Positions 1 to 8,817 of a stretch of DNA of 64,000 nt are shown here, in pieces (the first letter of the stretch is position 1; every line of letters starts with the position of its first letter). The stretch is taken from NCBI GenBank assembly GCA_964462525.1, contig CAYWWY010000003.1, positions 186,001-250,000 of the forward strand, written 5' to 3'. The notes under the pieces were generated by a model, which searched no databases, was not told the origin of the DNA, and saw only the letters and a list, made by a program, of their open reading frames with translations. The stretch is from CAYWWY01 sp964462525 (GTDB lineage Bacteria > Thermotogota > Thermotogae > MWEM01). The position numbers and the translations under genes were made by a program.

Positions 1-334
1 TTGCGCTGATCGCTTTGCCTGCATCAAGAGCGCTTCCCCCACCAATCGCCGCAACAAAATCTACAGAGCGCTTTTGGAGTTTGAATACCGCTTGGTCGAT
101 CTGGTCTACGCTTGGTTCAGAAGAAACCGACCAAACAATGAAATCAACCGCTTTTTTCCGCAATCGATTCACCATTCGATAACCGGCCTCCGTATCTTCC
201 AAAGGGCGTTTGCCCACAACTAAGGCCAAGCGACACCGGTCCGGCAGGATTTGGTCGATGCTTCCCTCCAGAATACCCGATCCAAAATGATAGTGTGTGG
301 GACATGCGGTCGAAAAGGGTCTTATGGCTTCCAT
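1..334 (-). CDS. iron-containing alcohol dehydrogenase, N-terminal part (cut by window edge)
   Basis: About 111 N-terminal residues are visible and the rest runs off the left edge. Translating the minus strand gives a start MEAIRPFST, then a Rossmann-like stretch (CRLALVVGKR) and the motif AIGGGSALDAGKAIS. The GGGSxxDxxK pattern is the NAD(P)-binding signature of the Fe-dependent (group III) alcohol dehydrogenase family, which interconverts alcohols and aldehydes or ketones. The ATG overlaps the end of the upstream LsrG-like gene by 13 bases, so the two are probably translated together as the last genes of a three-gene operon. The metal ligands lie in the missing part and cannot be checked. 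Family assignment is firm; the substrate is unknown. Confidence 0.85.
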   Translation of the reverse strand, partial: MEAIRPFSTACPTHYHFGSGILEGSIDQILPDRCRLALVVGKRPLEDTEAGYRMVNRLRKKAVDFIVWSVSSEPSVDQIDQAVFKLQKRSVDFVAAIGGGSALDAGKAISA

Positions 335-636
335 CGACTGATTTGCTGCGGTTCCAGTATGGTACAAGCAATCCCCTCTCGGGGTGCGGCCATCCAAGGT
401 TCGACTTCTGCCCGCCATTTCAGATAATGGTTCGTGGTTTTGTGGGCTTTAGCCACCTCTTCGGAAACATAGGCTTCATATAAGATAAATTGGCAGGGGT
501 TTTCCCGTTCCTGCAGAAAATCGAAGCGAAGATTGCCCTTTTCTTGCAAAGAGTGATGATGGTTTTCTTTGGTGGACTGGATGAACGCCGATAAATATGC
601 TTCTTTCACCCGGATGCGCACCACCGTTACAAACAT
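322..636 (-). CDS. LsrG-like antibiotic biosynthesis monooxygenase (ABM) domain protein
   Basis: A 104-residue single-domain protein starting MFVTVVRIRVKE, with the ABM-fold signature GNLRFDFLQE followed by FILYEAYVSEEVAKAHKTT and HYLKW. This closely follows the layout of LsrG, the isomerase of phosphorylated autoinducer-2 products, and of YgiN-type quinol monooxygenases. The start is supported by an AGGAGG site that lies in the end of the upstream PLP-enzyme gene, with which it is separated by a single base. No other lsr genes are seen, so a role in AI-2 breakdown is only a possibility; handling of a reactive small carbonyl compound together with the flanking dehydrogenase is equally likely. 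Family call is firm, function is inferred. Confidence 0.75.
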   Translation of the reverse strand: MFVTVVRIRVKEAYLSAFIQSTKENHHHSLQEKGNLRFDFLQERENPCQFILYEAYVSEEVAKAHKTTNHYLKWRAEVEPWMAAPREGIACTILEPQQISRWKP

Positions 637-637
637 C

Positions 638-2050
638 TTATCCCTCCTGTTTTTTTCGCCATTCTTGGAGGAGCTGATCGGATTCGAGAACTTTTTCCTT
701 CTGAAGGTCCCAGAACCGAGGCCTGCGGGTTTCGTTCAGTTCTTCGACAGTCTTGCCCTGTTGTTCGACCCAGGTGTAGTATTTCAGATTGTGCCATTGC
801 TTTCGGATGGTGTGTGTGCCTTCCTGGACCCAATCGGTCTTCACGCCCAGCAGAACCTTTTCGTGGATAACCATTGCCTTTTGTTCATCCATAGCGCCAT
901 AGGTCTGTTCCATGTTCTGCAACACCGAACGATAGCGTCCCGCATGATCGGTCGCTATGGTAAACAAGGTATCTTCGGCCGTCATATCAAAGTACTTGGC
1001 TGCCTTGATGGCGCACAGTAGATTGGCAACCCCCGAAATTCCGAAAATCCGGGAAAACTGCTCGATGCTCTGGGGCGCCATTCCAATTCGCTTAAGATGG
1101 GTTTTCCCGGGTTCGCTGGTGAGAAGCTGGAGGCCTTGCTTGGATTCGATATCGTCTACAGCCACCATGGCATCCATGTTCATGACATTATGGATCCATG
1201 TGACATGTTTGTCACCGATCCCCTGTATATCATGGCCTCCATATCCGTTGCTGATCAAAGTCGGACATTGGATCGGCTCGGCTCCGATGATCCGGCAGTT
1301 TGGAAAGACTTCTTTCAGCCGGTCTCCTGCAGCGATGGTGCCGGAAGATCCCATGGTCGAGACAAAAGCGCTTGCGTGCCCGTTTCCGATCCCCTGGGTA
1401 TGAATCTGTTCCGTCAATTCCACGAGGGTATTGCCTGTGACATAGTAGTGAAAGCGATAGTTGCCGAATTCATCGAATTGATTTAAGATCCGAACTTTTT
1501 CGGGGTTTTCGGCCTTTAGCTCTTTTGCTTTATCGTAGATCTCCTTGACATTGGATTCACAACCCGGAGTGGCAATTGCTCGGCCTCCGAAATCATGAAT
1601 CATGTCAAACCGCTCTTGACTCATCTCTTCGGGTAGAATGACGACAGAATCGAAACCCATGCGGCATCCGGCCCATGCGCCTCCGATCCCATAGTTGCCC
1701 GTAGAGGGCCACACTAAGGTATGGAAAAAGGGGTCGATCTCTCCCCGGACCACCTTTTCCATCAGAATCGAGTAGGTGGCTCCTACCTTATGGCTCCCTG
1801 TTGGGAATTCCATTCCATACAACAAGACGATGTTAGCGTCCACACCAGTCAGAACCTTGGGAACGACCACATAATAGATCTGGTTTTGCGCGTTTTTCCA
1901 GGTGATGTTGTAGAAGTTGATCGGATCGAGCGGATCTTCCTTCAGGGCCTTCAAGGCGCGGTTTCGTATGTGCGGATCGATGGTTTCTGGGTGAAGCATT
2001 TCTTCGAATGTGGGTCCGAGAATCATCTGCGATCGATTTGCGTTGCTCAT
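638..2050 (-). CDS. fold-type II PLP-dependent enzyme (cysteine synthase-like), substrate unknown
   Basis: 470 residues. The probable Schiff-base lysine is K88 in TGSHKVGATYS; the substrate-carboxylate loop is STGNYG at 116-121 and the glycine-rich phosphate loop is MGSSGTIAAG further on. These place it in the tryptophan synthase beta/cysteine synthase superfamily. It is longer than typical CysK (about 310 residues), with an extra C-terminal region of about 100 residues rich in charged residues, so it is not a standard cysteine synthase. It heads an operon with an LsrG-like protein and an iron alcohol dehydrogenase, suggesting a catabolic lyase or thiolase-type step on an amino acid. The start has AAGGAGG about 11 bases upstream and a promoter just before it. 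Confidence 0.75.
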   Translation of the reverse strand: MSNANRSQMILGPTFEEMLHPETIDPHIRNRALKALKEDPLDPINFYNITWKNAQNQIYYVVVPKVLTGVDANIVLLYGMEFPTGSHKVGATYSILMEKVVRGEIDPFFHTLVWPSTGNYGIGGAWAGCRMGFDSVVILPEEMSQERFDMIHDFGGRAIATPGCESNVKEIYDKAKELKAENPEKVRILNQFDEFGNYRFHYYVTGNTLVELTEQIHTQGIGNGHASAFVSTMGSSGTIAAGDRLKEVFPNCRIIGAEPIQCPTLISNGYGGHDIQGIGDKHVTWIHNVMNMDAMVAVDDIESKQGLQLLTSEPGKTHLKRIGMAPQSIEQFSRIFGISGVANLLCAIKAAKYFDMTAEDTLFTIATDHAGRYRSVLQNMEQTYGAMDEQKAMVIHEKVLLGVKTDWVQEGTHTIRKQWHNLKYYTWVEQQGKTVEELNETRRPRFWDLQKEKVLESDQLLQEWRKKQEG

Positions 2051-2093
2051 GGGTATGCCATCCCTCCTTGATCAAAGGTATCTTGGTAAACCT

Positions 2094-2122
2094 ATGATAC
2101 ACGAGAAAACCGAAAAAAGCAA
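2094..2122 (-). promoter_or_regulatory. promoter of the PLP enzyme/LsrG-like/ADH operon
   Basis: Reading the minus strand, a -35 box TTGCTT and a -10 box TATCAT are 17 bases apart, ending about 40 bases before the ATG of the PLP-enzyme gene. Spacing is ideal and both boxes are close to the sigma-70-type consensus. Confidence 0.65.
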
Positions 2123-2172
2123 GGGTTCAGGCGTGATCTTGATCCATTCACAAAAAGATCACAAATCGGAGG

Positions 2173-2178
2173 TATAAT
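2173..2178 (+). promoter_or_regulatory. -10 box for the two-component/exporter operon
   Basis: An exact TATAAT lies about 40 bases before the response-regulator start. No convincing -35 box is seen at 17 bases; TTCACA at 2147 is 20 bases away. The promoter may therefore need an activator, possibly the response regulator itself. Confidence 0.5.
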
Positions 2179-2218
2179 AGATTGTCGGAATGAATTGAAG
2201 GAGGCGAACAATCCGAAA

Positions 2219-2893
2219 ATGGAGCGGATCTTGATTGTTGAAGACAGCATAAACTTATCCAATGCAATCAAGTTGTATTTGGAAAAATCTGGATACGAAG
2301 TGGTCCAAGCAACAGACGGAGCGGAAGGGCTCATACGAGCGCGTAAAGGAGATATTGATCTAATGATTTTGGACATTATGATTCCTTCTTTGAATGGTTG
2401 GGAAATCCTCGAGGAGCGAAGCAGTTTTCAGGAAATTCCGATCATTGTATTGAGTGCCAAAGGAGAAGTGGCTGACCGTCTGAAGGGATATGATTTGGGC
2501 GCGGATGATTATCTCCCCAAACCGTTCAGCATCAAGGAACTCGTGGGAAAGATTCGGGCCATTTTGCGGAGGACAAGGCTTTCAGATGGCCAAAGAACGG
2601 ATGAACGTTCTGATGGGCTTTGCATCAACGAACCATCTCGCTCGATCGCAATTCATGGGAATGCTTTAGATCTCACTCCTCGAGAATACGATTTGCTCTT
2701 GTTGATCAGTACGCATCCAAATCGGGTCTATTCTCGAGAGGATCTGCTCGAAAGGGTCTGGGGGGATCGAGATGTTACGGATTATCGGACTGTTGACACC
2801 CATATTAAGCAGATCCGAACCAAATTAGGAGTGAATCGTCAGTGGATCAAAACCATATGGGGAGTGGGGTATAAATTTGATTCGACGGGTTAG
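2219..2893 (+). CDS. OmpR/PhoB-family response regulator
   Basis: 224 residues with an N-terminal receiver domain (acidic pair E8/D9, phospho-acceptor D52 in LMILDIMIP, conserved K101 in YLPKPF) and a C-terminal winged-helix DNA-binding domain (LTPREYDLL, RVYSREDLLERVWG, VDTHIKQIRTKLG). I chose the ATG at 2219 because GGAGG sits 13 bases upstream; an in-frame TTG 24 bases earlier has no ribosome site. The gene overlaps the histidine kinase that follows, a standard cognate pair. It leads a co-directional run ending in an ABC permease, so it probably controls the exporter in response to envelope stress or a toxic compound. Family call is certain, target genes are inferred. Confidence 0.93.
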   Translation: MERILIVEDSINLSNAIKLYLEKSGYEVVQATDGAEGLIRARKGDIDLMILDIMIPSLNGWEILEERSSFQEIPIIVLSAKGEVADRLKGYDLGADDYLPKPFSIKELVGKIRAILRRTRLSDGQRTDERSDGLCINEPSRSIAIHGNALDLTPREYDLLLLISTHPNRVYSREDLLERVWGDRDVTDYRTVDTHIKQIRTKLGVNRQWIKTIWGVGYKFDSTG

Positions 2894-4340
2894 ATTTTCG
2901 CTTTTGGTTAAGATGTGGTTGGCCGTATGGATATTGATCCTTTTTATTATTGCGCTCATGTGGGTTTTTCAGGTCCAGCTCCTGGAGGACAGCTATCTTT
3001 CGATGAAAAAAAACCGTTTGGAACAGATTGAACTCCAAATAACCAAGCTGTTGGGGTCAACAGGATATTCAGAATCCCTTCATTCAGGGTTCAATGAAAT
3101 TTCCACTTCAGAAGGAGTCCATATCGCAGTAATGAATGCAAGCGGCGATCTATTCTATAGTTCGATAGCGCGAGATCTTCCTTTTTTTCGAACCAGTTCG
3201 ATCACTTTTTTGACCCCATCTGTCTCGTGGATGAAAGATGGTCAACTCTTTCAAGTAGCGTTGGGTGTAGGACAACAGTTTCCGAGAGGGGCTTTTCTCG
3301 TGCGGGGGTTACCAATCTCAGATAGTTCGCGCGGTTGGATGTATGCGATCCTTTCTGAGCCTTTGGTCCAGATGCAAGAGACTACCAGCGTGATCGAGCG
3401 TCAGATTTTTTGGATCAGCATCCTGTCCATCATCTTCGGTAGCTTTTTGGCGCTTTTCTTTGCGCGCTTTTTCTCAAAGCGGATCGTTCTTGTTAAAGAC
3501 GCCGCTCGGAAGATTGCCCACGGGGATTTCGATGTCTATATTCCGCCTGGGGCTTCTGATGAGCTCGGCGAACTGACGGAGTCGATCAATGAAATGGCCT
3601 TGCAGCTCCAGAAGATTGAAACAATTCGGGAGGAATTGATTACGAATACCTCCCATGACTTGAGAACTCCAATCAATACCATCTTGGCCTATGCCGAAAT
3701 CCTCCAGGATTTCCATGAAGAACCAGACAGCGAACTGAAGGAGCATGTGGGAATCATCATCCATGAAGCCAAGGTCCTTGGACAAAGGGTAGACAAGATC
3801 TTGGAGCTCTCCCGCATGGAATCAGGCGCCTATTCGCTGAATCATGAAACGGTTCGATTGCGCGCACTCATTGATGACGTTGTCCAATCATTCTCCCCGA
3901 CTAGCAGCGAAAGAGAGATCGAATTTGTGGTGGAGGTGAACCCAGAATGGACGATCGATGTAGATCGGCATTGGATGTATCGAGCCTTATCTAATTTTGT
4001 CGAAAATGCCATTAAGTACACGAATTGCCCATCGACCATCACGATTCATGCAGAACCTATTGAAGGGCATATTTGCCTGCGCATCATCGACCGAGGAATC
4101 GGGATTCCCGCTGAAGCCATACCTCACGTATGGGATCGATTTTACAAAGTGGACCGATCCAGAAAGGAAGCGGAGGATAGTCCGGGTTTGGGTATGTCCA
4201 TTGCAAAAGCAATATTGAAGGCGCATGGCTGTACGTATGGAATCCAGAGCCAACTAGGAAAAGGGACAACGGTATGGATCTCGTTTTCTCCTAGGCTTGA
4301 CGAATCATTAACTGGCAAAAAAGAGGATCGATCCAAATAG
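2877..4340 (+). CDS. membrane sensor histidine kinase
   Basis: 487 residues from a TTG that overlaps the regulator gene by 17 bases. Two membrane helices (about 13-32 and 177-198) enclose a sensor loop of about 145 residues outside the cytoplasmic membrane. A HAMP linker follows (RFFSKRIVLVKDAARKI), then the HisKA motif SHDLRTPINTILAYAEI with the phospho-accepting histidine near residue 260, and a HATPase domain with N box (NFVENAIKYT), G1 box (DRGIGIP) and G2 box (PGLGMSIAKAIL). The catalytic core is complete. The partner is the overlapping regulator. The ligand sensed is unknown; the position ahead of efflux genes suggests a drug, peptide or envelope signal. Confidence 0.92.
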   Translation: MIRRVRFSLLVKMWLAVWILILFIIALMWVFQVQLLEDSYLSMKKNRLEQIELQITKLLGSTGYSESLHSGFNEISTSEGVHIAVMNASGDLFYSSIARDLPFFRTSSITFLTPSVSWMKDGQLFQVALGVGQQFPRGAFLVRGLPISDSSRGWMYAILSEPLVQMQETTSVIERQIFWISILSIIFGSFLALFFARFFSKRIVLVKDAARKIAHGDFDVYIPPGASDELGELTESINEMALQLQKIETIREELITNTSHDLRTPINTILAYAEILQDFHEEPDSELKEHVGIIIHEAKVLGQRVDKILELSRMESGAYSLNHETVRLRALIDDVVQSFSPTSSEREIEFVVEVNPEWTIDVDRHWMYRALSNFVENAIKYTNCPSTITIHAEPIEGHICLRIIDRGIGIPAEAIPHVWDRFYKVDRSRKEAEDSPGLGMSIAKAILKAHGCTYGIQSQLGKGTTVWISFSPRLDESLTGKKEDRSK

Positions 4341-4354
4341 AAGGAGGCGTTGGT

Positions 4355-5386
4355 ATGAAGGTTTTCTTTCAAAAGAAACGACAGTTCGCTTGTCTGGTTT
4401 GTTGGATCTTTATGATGGTTGGGGTGGTTTATTCCTCCGAAGTTGCGGGTATGGGACGGTTTTTCCGCGATTGGCTGGAAAAGAACCCGGATTATGCGTT
4501 GTGGACCCTTCAGGTTGAAATTAGTGAGATGAACTATGAACGGGCTAAGATCGGGGCATCCTCAGAGGCTGACCGACTCAGAGCCGAACTCGATTTCACC
4601 AATCGAATCAGCAGTCAACAAAGAACCTTGCAGCAGATCTACATTGATGGCTTGAATCTGCTGACCAATACGTTGATCCATGAAATCAATCTAGAAATCG
4701 CTCAGATCAACTATAATGAAGCAGTTAAAACCGTTGCTGAGAATCAATCCCTTCGCAGCAGGAATCTAATTTCCGATACCGATATGCAGATGGCTCAACT
4801 CCAGATGGAAGAAACGAACCAATCATGGATCGGTGCCCAATGGGAATATGAACGTACAACCAACGCGCTGAATCGAATCATGATGGTCAATCCCGTCTCT
4901 CTGGATTTTTTCATTCCCGACCCTCGGCGATTCTTCCGTACCGACGAGGAATATATTGCGTTGAACTATGCTTTGAAAGCAGCTGAATTGAGCATGAAGA
5001 TCGCCCAAAACGACTTATTCAATCTCTCATTCATGGCCAGTCCTTTTGAGCAGAAGGAAAAAGAGCTGAACTTCAAGGATCGGGAGCTCGCTTATGAAAA
5101 TTTGTTGATCACTACGGTCGAGGATCATGCAGATCGCAAGAAAACCCTTGAAACCCATTATTCTTCGGTGAGCATTGCAAAAACCCGTTGGGAAATCGAA
5201 CAGAAACGGTACGCAGAGACTGTCAGTCGCCAAGAAAGGGGACTCGTATCAGAGCGAGACTTCCACAATGCGCGAAAAACCCTCCGTACAGCCGAACGAA
5301 CCTATTATACCTCGGTCCGTCAGTTCATGAGCTCTCTGATCCAATACCTTATTGAGACCGGACAAAAACCGGAGGGAGCCCTTTGA
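4355..5386 (+). CDS. short TolC-like outer-membrane efflux protein (first of two)
   Basis: 343 residues with a signal peptide of about 30 residues (KKRQFACLVCWIFMMVGVVY) and then long stretches of predicted alpha-helical coiled coil typical of the TolC/OEP family, such as INLEIAQINYNEAVKTVAENQ and TRWEIEQKRYAETVSRQERG. It is about 100 residues shorter than ordinary TolC proteins and I see little obvious beta-barrel sequence, so it may form a periplasmic tunnel only or pair with the second TolC-like protein that follows. GGAGG lies 9 bases before the ATG. The gene overlaps the next by 4 bases. Family call is fairly sure; a complete channel function is not. Confidence 0.7.
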   Translation: MKVFFQKKRQFACLVCWIFMMVGVVYSSEVAGMGRFFRDWLEKNPDYALWTLQVEISEMNYERAKIGASSEADRLRAELDFTNRISSQQRTLQQIYIDGLNLLTNTLIHEINLEIAQINYNEAVKTVAENQSLRSRNLISDTDMQMAQLQMEETNQSWIGAQWEYERTTNALNRIMMVNPVSLDFFIPDPRRFFRTDEEYIALNYALKAAELSMKIAQNDLFNLSFMASPFEQKEKELNFKDRELAYENLLITTVEDHADRKKTLETHYSSVSIAKTRWEIEQKRYAETVSRQERGLVSERDFHNARKTLRTAERTYYTSVRQFMSSLIQYLIETGQKPEGAL

Positions 5387-6699
5387 TTCAGCGAAATCGA
5401 ATCGGTCCAGCGAGTTTTCTGGTGTTGATTATTCTTTCTGGTTTTGGTTTTTCCGGGTTTATGGATTTCTACCGACAACAAGTCGATTCCAGCGCCGCCC
5501 TGATACAAGCGTATTCTTCTCTGCTCCGAGCCGAACAGCAATACGATCGGTACAACCGCCCCCTCATACCCAACGTGAGTTTGGGTTTGAGTCGTTCAAA
5601 ACCCCTGCGGATCACCGAAGAAGGAATCCAGTCTTTCGATTTTGCTGTGGATCTGAGTTTTTTGGAATTCTATGGGTTTACCATGGGCATTCAACTCCCT
5701 TTTTCAGTGGACGTGGAGGATCATTGGAAAATATCGGAAGGAACCGTAGGCGTAACCATTGCCAACCGCAATCTATTCAATGATTATCCGGCAGATGAGA
5801 AAGAAGCGCTCGCAGGATATTTTGACGCGATCTTCTCCTTAACCCAAGCGCGATTTCAGGTATTTCAGGAAACCGTTCGCCAGGTTTTTCAAAAAGAGTA
5901 TTTCGAACGAATGTTAGGTATAGCCCGACAGAGGCTTGTTTTATTTCAACAGCAACGAGACGCAGAACCCGATGAAGCAAAACGGCTCGAGTATGAGCGA
6001 AGGGTGTTGAATCAGCAGAAGACGGTGCTTTCATATGAACAGCAAATGGCAGCCCTCCCTTGGATGGATAATCCGTGCCTCTTCGCGAAAGAGGCGGAAG
6101 AGTTGGTGCAGAAAATGATCGAGGACATGCCCTTTGTGGCTCTGCTCGATGGCCGGTTGGATATCGTGGCTCAAACCCTTCGGGTTGAAGCCGAACAATT
6201 TCGTCAGAGCACTTGGTATTATCCCCTTATTCCCAATCTCGGGGTTACCCTTCAGATCAAGCCTTTTGACAGTTTTGCTTGGAGTCTTCAGGTCGAAGCG
6301 AGCGTGGATCTGTACAATCCCGATCGGAATCTGGAAGCCTATAATAGGAGTACATCCATTCAGGCTTTGCGATTGAAAGAACAACAGATTCGTCTGCAAA
6401 ATGGGTATGCCAAAGAACAATCCGAAGTACAGAGAGCCTTGATTGACATGCAGATCATGAATTATGATCTTCCGATCAAACATAAGGACTATGAAAAATC
6501 CAAAGAATTATGGAGCCAAGGTTTGATCAGTCGTTGGGAATGGGAGACCGCTCAATTGGATTTCCAGTCTTTTCAATTGGAATTCGATCAAGCCCGAAGA
6601 ACCCTGTTGTTGGAGCAGTTGGATCTGCTTCCCTACCATGGAAACGATTCGGATATCGAGATTCTGATTTTCCTTGTGCATCAAGGCGATAGGCGGTGA
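5383..6699 (+). CDS. TolC-like outer-membrane efflux protein (second of two)
   Basis: 438 residues starting at a TTG that overlaps the previous stop (TTGA). An N-terminal hydrophobic segment (ASFLVLIILSGFGFSGF) serves as signal peptide. The body has the two-repeat helical pattern of OEP proteins and contains alternating beta-type segments (DLSFLEFYGFTMGIQLPFSV and SFAWSLQVEASVDLYNP) that could supply barrel strands, each followed by long helices. Length fits the TolC family. With the adaptor, ATPase and permease downstream it makes a tripartite exporter. Two different TolC-like genes in tandem are unusual, and their low mutual similarity by eye argues against a recent duplication. Confidence 0.78.
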   Translation: MIQRNRIGPASFLVLIILSGFGFSGFMDFYRQQVDSSAALIQAYSSLLRAEQQYDRYNRPLIPNVSLGLSRSKPLRITEEGIQSFDFAVDLSFLEFYGFTMGIQLPFSVDVEDHWKISEGTVGVTIANRNLFNDYPADEKEALAGYFDAIFSLTQARFQVFQETVRQVFQKEYFERMLGIARQRLVLFQQQRDAEPDEAKRLEYERRVLNQQKTVLSYEQQMAALPWMDNPCLFAKEAEELVQKMIEDMPFVALLDGRLDIVAQTLRVEAEQFRQSTWYYPLIPNLGVTLQIKPFDSFAWSLQVEASVDLYNPDRNLEAYNRSTSIQALRLKEQQIRLQNGYAKEQSEVQRALIDMQIMNYDLPIKHKDYEKSKELWSQGLISRWEWETAQLDFQSFQLEFDQARRTLLLEQLDLLPYHGNDSDIEILIFLVHQGDRR

Positions 6700-6703
6700 A
6701 AGT

Positions 6704-8095
6704 ATGAATACGGAGAAACGAAACCCTCCCGATATCGAAAAAGAAAGGGACGAAAAGATCGGAAACCAAACGGGTGAGCAAAAAAACCGGTCAAGGAAAA
6801 CGGGGGTTCAACGCATACCCCTGGTGCTCTATATCATGATTGGTTGGTTGGGGGTCTTGTCTACAGTATTAATCCTTGATCGAATCGGTGTCTGGAATGA
6901 AGGCTCTCCCCTTTCCACTCAATCCCATACACAGGAACAGAACGATCTAGCCCAGCTTATGGAACGATTCCAAATTGGCGGGGGTGTAGAGATTCCTCCG
7001 GAGATGATGATCCAACTTCAGCAGGGAGATGCGTCGGTGATCGCTGAACGGATATCTCAATTCCGGGATTCGGGTGCTTCCCTTCCAACATCGGGGTTTC
7101 AAGTGCCTTCAGGAGCCTCTGCCGATCAAGCCGCAAGGGGAACGACCGGTATGCAAGCGAGAAATCCCACTGCAGCGCTGGGTGATGTATTCTCATTCAT
7201 CAATCCTCAAGTTCAGCGGACAACCGACCCAATCTATCTGACCTATACAGTTCTAAATGAACCGGAAGACGAAACCATTCGGTTGCTGGGCACCTTGGAG
7301 GCAGAAACACTCCGCGTTCATGCCAAAGTCTCTTCGGATATCCTCTCACTTTCTGTGCAAGAAGGAGATTTTATTACAAAGGACGCGACTGTTGCTGTAT
7401 TGAATGATCTATCGTTCCGGATATCGTACCTGAGCAAATTAACCGAATACGAACTCTCTTCGGAACGGAGCCCGCGGGATCGGGAATTGATCAAGATGCA
7501 GCTGGACAAAGCGGAAGAGGATCTTCGCAATGTGGTGGTTTTCTCTCCGGCAGACGGGATCGTAAGCTCGGTGATGAGAGCCGAAGGCGAACGAATATCG
7601 GAGGGAACGCAAATGATCGCCTTAGTGGATCTCGGGAACATGTCTATTTCCGCGGCGGTAGATGAGATGGACTTCAATCGAGTGTATAAAGGAATGCCCG
7701 TGATCGTTACCTTTCAAAACTACAACACGCATATTGCTGGTTCTGTTCGAAGCATCAGCCCAATTGCCCGAACGATAAGCGGGGTCGTGGTTGTCCCGAT
7801 TACTGTCTCTCTACAGGAAAACCCTTGGGATCATGGAATCATTGCAGGAGTAACCTGCGATGTTGACTTAATCGTCCAGTCGTTCGCGCAGGGGTATACG
7901 ATCCCCATTCAGGCTTTGGGACAAGATGAACAGGGCTATTTTGTGATGAAAAAAGAGATGGAAATGGAACGGAAGGTATATGTTCAAGTGGGCGGACATT
8001 CAGAGCGTTTGGTCGAGATTGTGGATGGGGTGAAACCCGGAGATGTGTTGATCATTCGTCAATCAGATTCGATGACAACCGGAAGGGTTCCATGA
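6704..8095 (+). CDS. membrane fusion protein (MacA/HlyD-type periplasmic adaptor)
   Basis: 463 residues from the ATG at 6704; an upstream in-frame GTG lies inside the previous gene without a better ribosome site. About 37 polar cytoplasmic residues precede a single membrane helix (about 38-60). A linker of about 130 residues rich in Gln, Ser and Pro comes next, then the lipoyl half-motif (ILSLSVQEGDFITKDATVAV), a short hairpin of about 45 residues, the second half (PADGIVSSVMRAEGERISEG), a beta-barrel domain (MDFNRVYKGMPVIVTF) and a membrane-proximal domain (VKPGDVLIIR). It links the ABC permease to the TolC-like proteins. The short hairpin and long linker are unusual. The gene overlaps the ATPase gene by 4 bases. 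Confidence 0.85.
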   Translation: MNTEKRNPPDIEKERDEKIGNQTGEQKNRSRKTGVQRIPLVLYIMIGWLGVLSTVLILDRIGVWNEGSPLSTQSHTQEQNDLAQLMERFQIGGGVEIPPEMMIQLQQGDASVIAERISQFRDSGASLPTSGFQVPSGASADQAARGTTGMQARNPTAALGDVFSFINPQVQRTTDPIYLTYTVLNEPEDETIRLLGTLEAETLRVHAKVSSDILSLSVQEGDFITKDATVAVLNDLSFRISYLSKLTEYELSSERSPRDRELIKMQLDKAEEDLRNVVVFSPADGIVSSVMRAEGERISEGTQMIALVDLGNMSISAAVDEMDFNRVYKGMPVIVTFQNYNTHIAGSVRSISPIARTISGVVVVPITVSLQENPWDHGIIAGVTCDVDLIVQSFAQGYTIPIQALGQDEQGYFVMKKEMEMERKVYVQVGGHSERLVEIVDGVKPGDVLIIRQSDSMTTGRVP

Positions 8096-8817
8096 GCGCG
8101 CCGGTTTTATGTTTTGATCAAGTATGGAAAACCTATCACATGGGACCGGTGCGAGTAGACGCGTTGAAAAGTATGAGCTTTACGATATCGCAAGGAGAAT
8201 TGATCCTGATCGTTGGACCCTCAGGGAGTGGAAAGTCAACCTTACTTCACCTGTTGGGCGGATTGGATCGTGCATCCCAAGGAACGATCCAGATCGAGGG
8301 GAAGACAATCTCTCACTTACCTACACGCAGATTGGCGCAAATCCGGAATTCCAAAATCGGGTTCGTGTTTCAGCGGTTCAACTTGCTACCCAAATATACT
8401 GCAATTGAGAATGTGGAAGTCCCGATGCTCTATGCAGGAAGGCCCAAACGGTGGAGGCGGAAACGAGCGATGGAACTATTGGATATGGTCAATCTCTCCG
8501 ATCGGGCCAAGCATCGTCCGAATGAACTCTCTGGCGGTCAGCAGCAACGGGTGGCCATTGCACGGGCTTTGGCAAATGATCCTTTATTTCTTCTGGCGGA
8601 TGAACCCACAGGCAATCTGGATACAGCCAGTGGAGAAGAGATTATTCACCTCTTTCTGCGTTTGAATGGGATGGGTAAAACGATTTTGGTGGTGACACAC
8701 GATTTGGAGTTGATCCGTATCGCTACCCGTGTATTGTATATTCGGGATGGTACAATTGAATCTGAGGAGCGAAAAGATGGAAATCATCACAGAAGCCTTG
8801 AAATCTCTGGCGCATAA
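8092..8817 (+). CDS. ABC transporter ATP-binding protein, MacB/LolD family
   Basis: 241 residues with every catalytic motif intact: Walker A GPSGSGKST, Q-loop FVFQRFNLLPKYT, signature LSGGQQQRVAIARAL, Walker B FLLADEPTGNLD and the switch histidine in VVTHDLE. The family powers MacB-type mechanotransmission exporters and lipoprotein sorting; the adaptor upstream and MacB-type permease downstream identify this one as the exporter ATPase. Unlike E. coli MacB, the ATPase and membrane domain are separate polypeptides. The start ATG overlaps the adaptor stop and the permease gene begins 41 bases before this one ends, so translation is tightly coupled. Confidence 0.92.
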   Translation: MSAPVLCFDQVWKTYHMGPVRVDALKSMSFTISQGELILIVGPSGSGKSTLLHLLGGLDRASQGTIQIEGKTISHLPTRRLAQIRNSKIGFVFQRFNLLPKYTAIENVEVPMLYAGRPKRWRRKRAMELLDMVNLSDRAKHRPNELSGGQQQRVAIARALANDPLFLLADEPTGNLDTASGEEIIHLFLRLNGMGKTILVVTHDLELIRIATRVLYIRDGTIESEERKDGNHHRSLEISGA

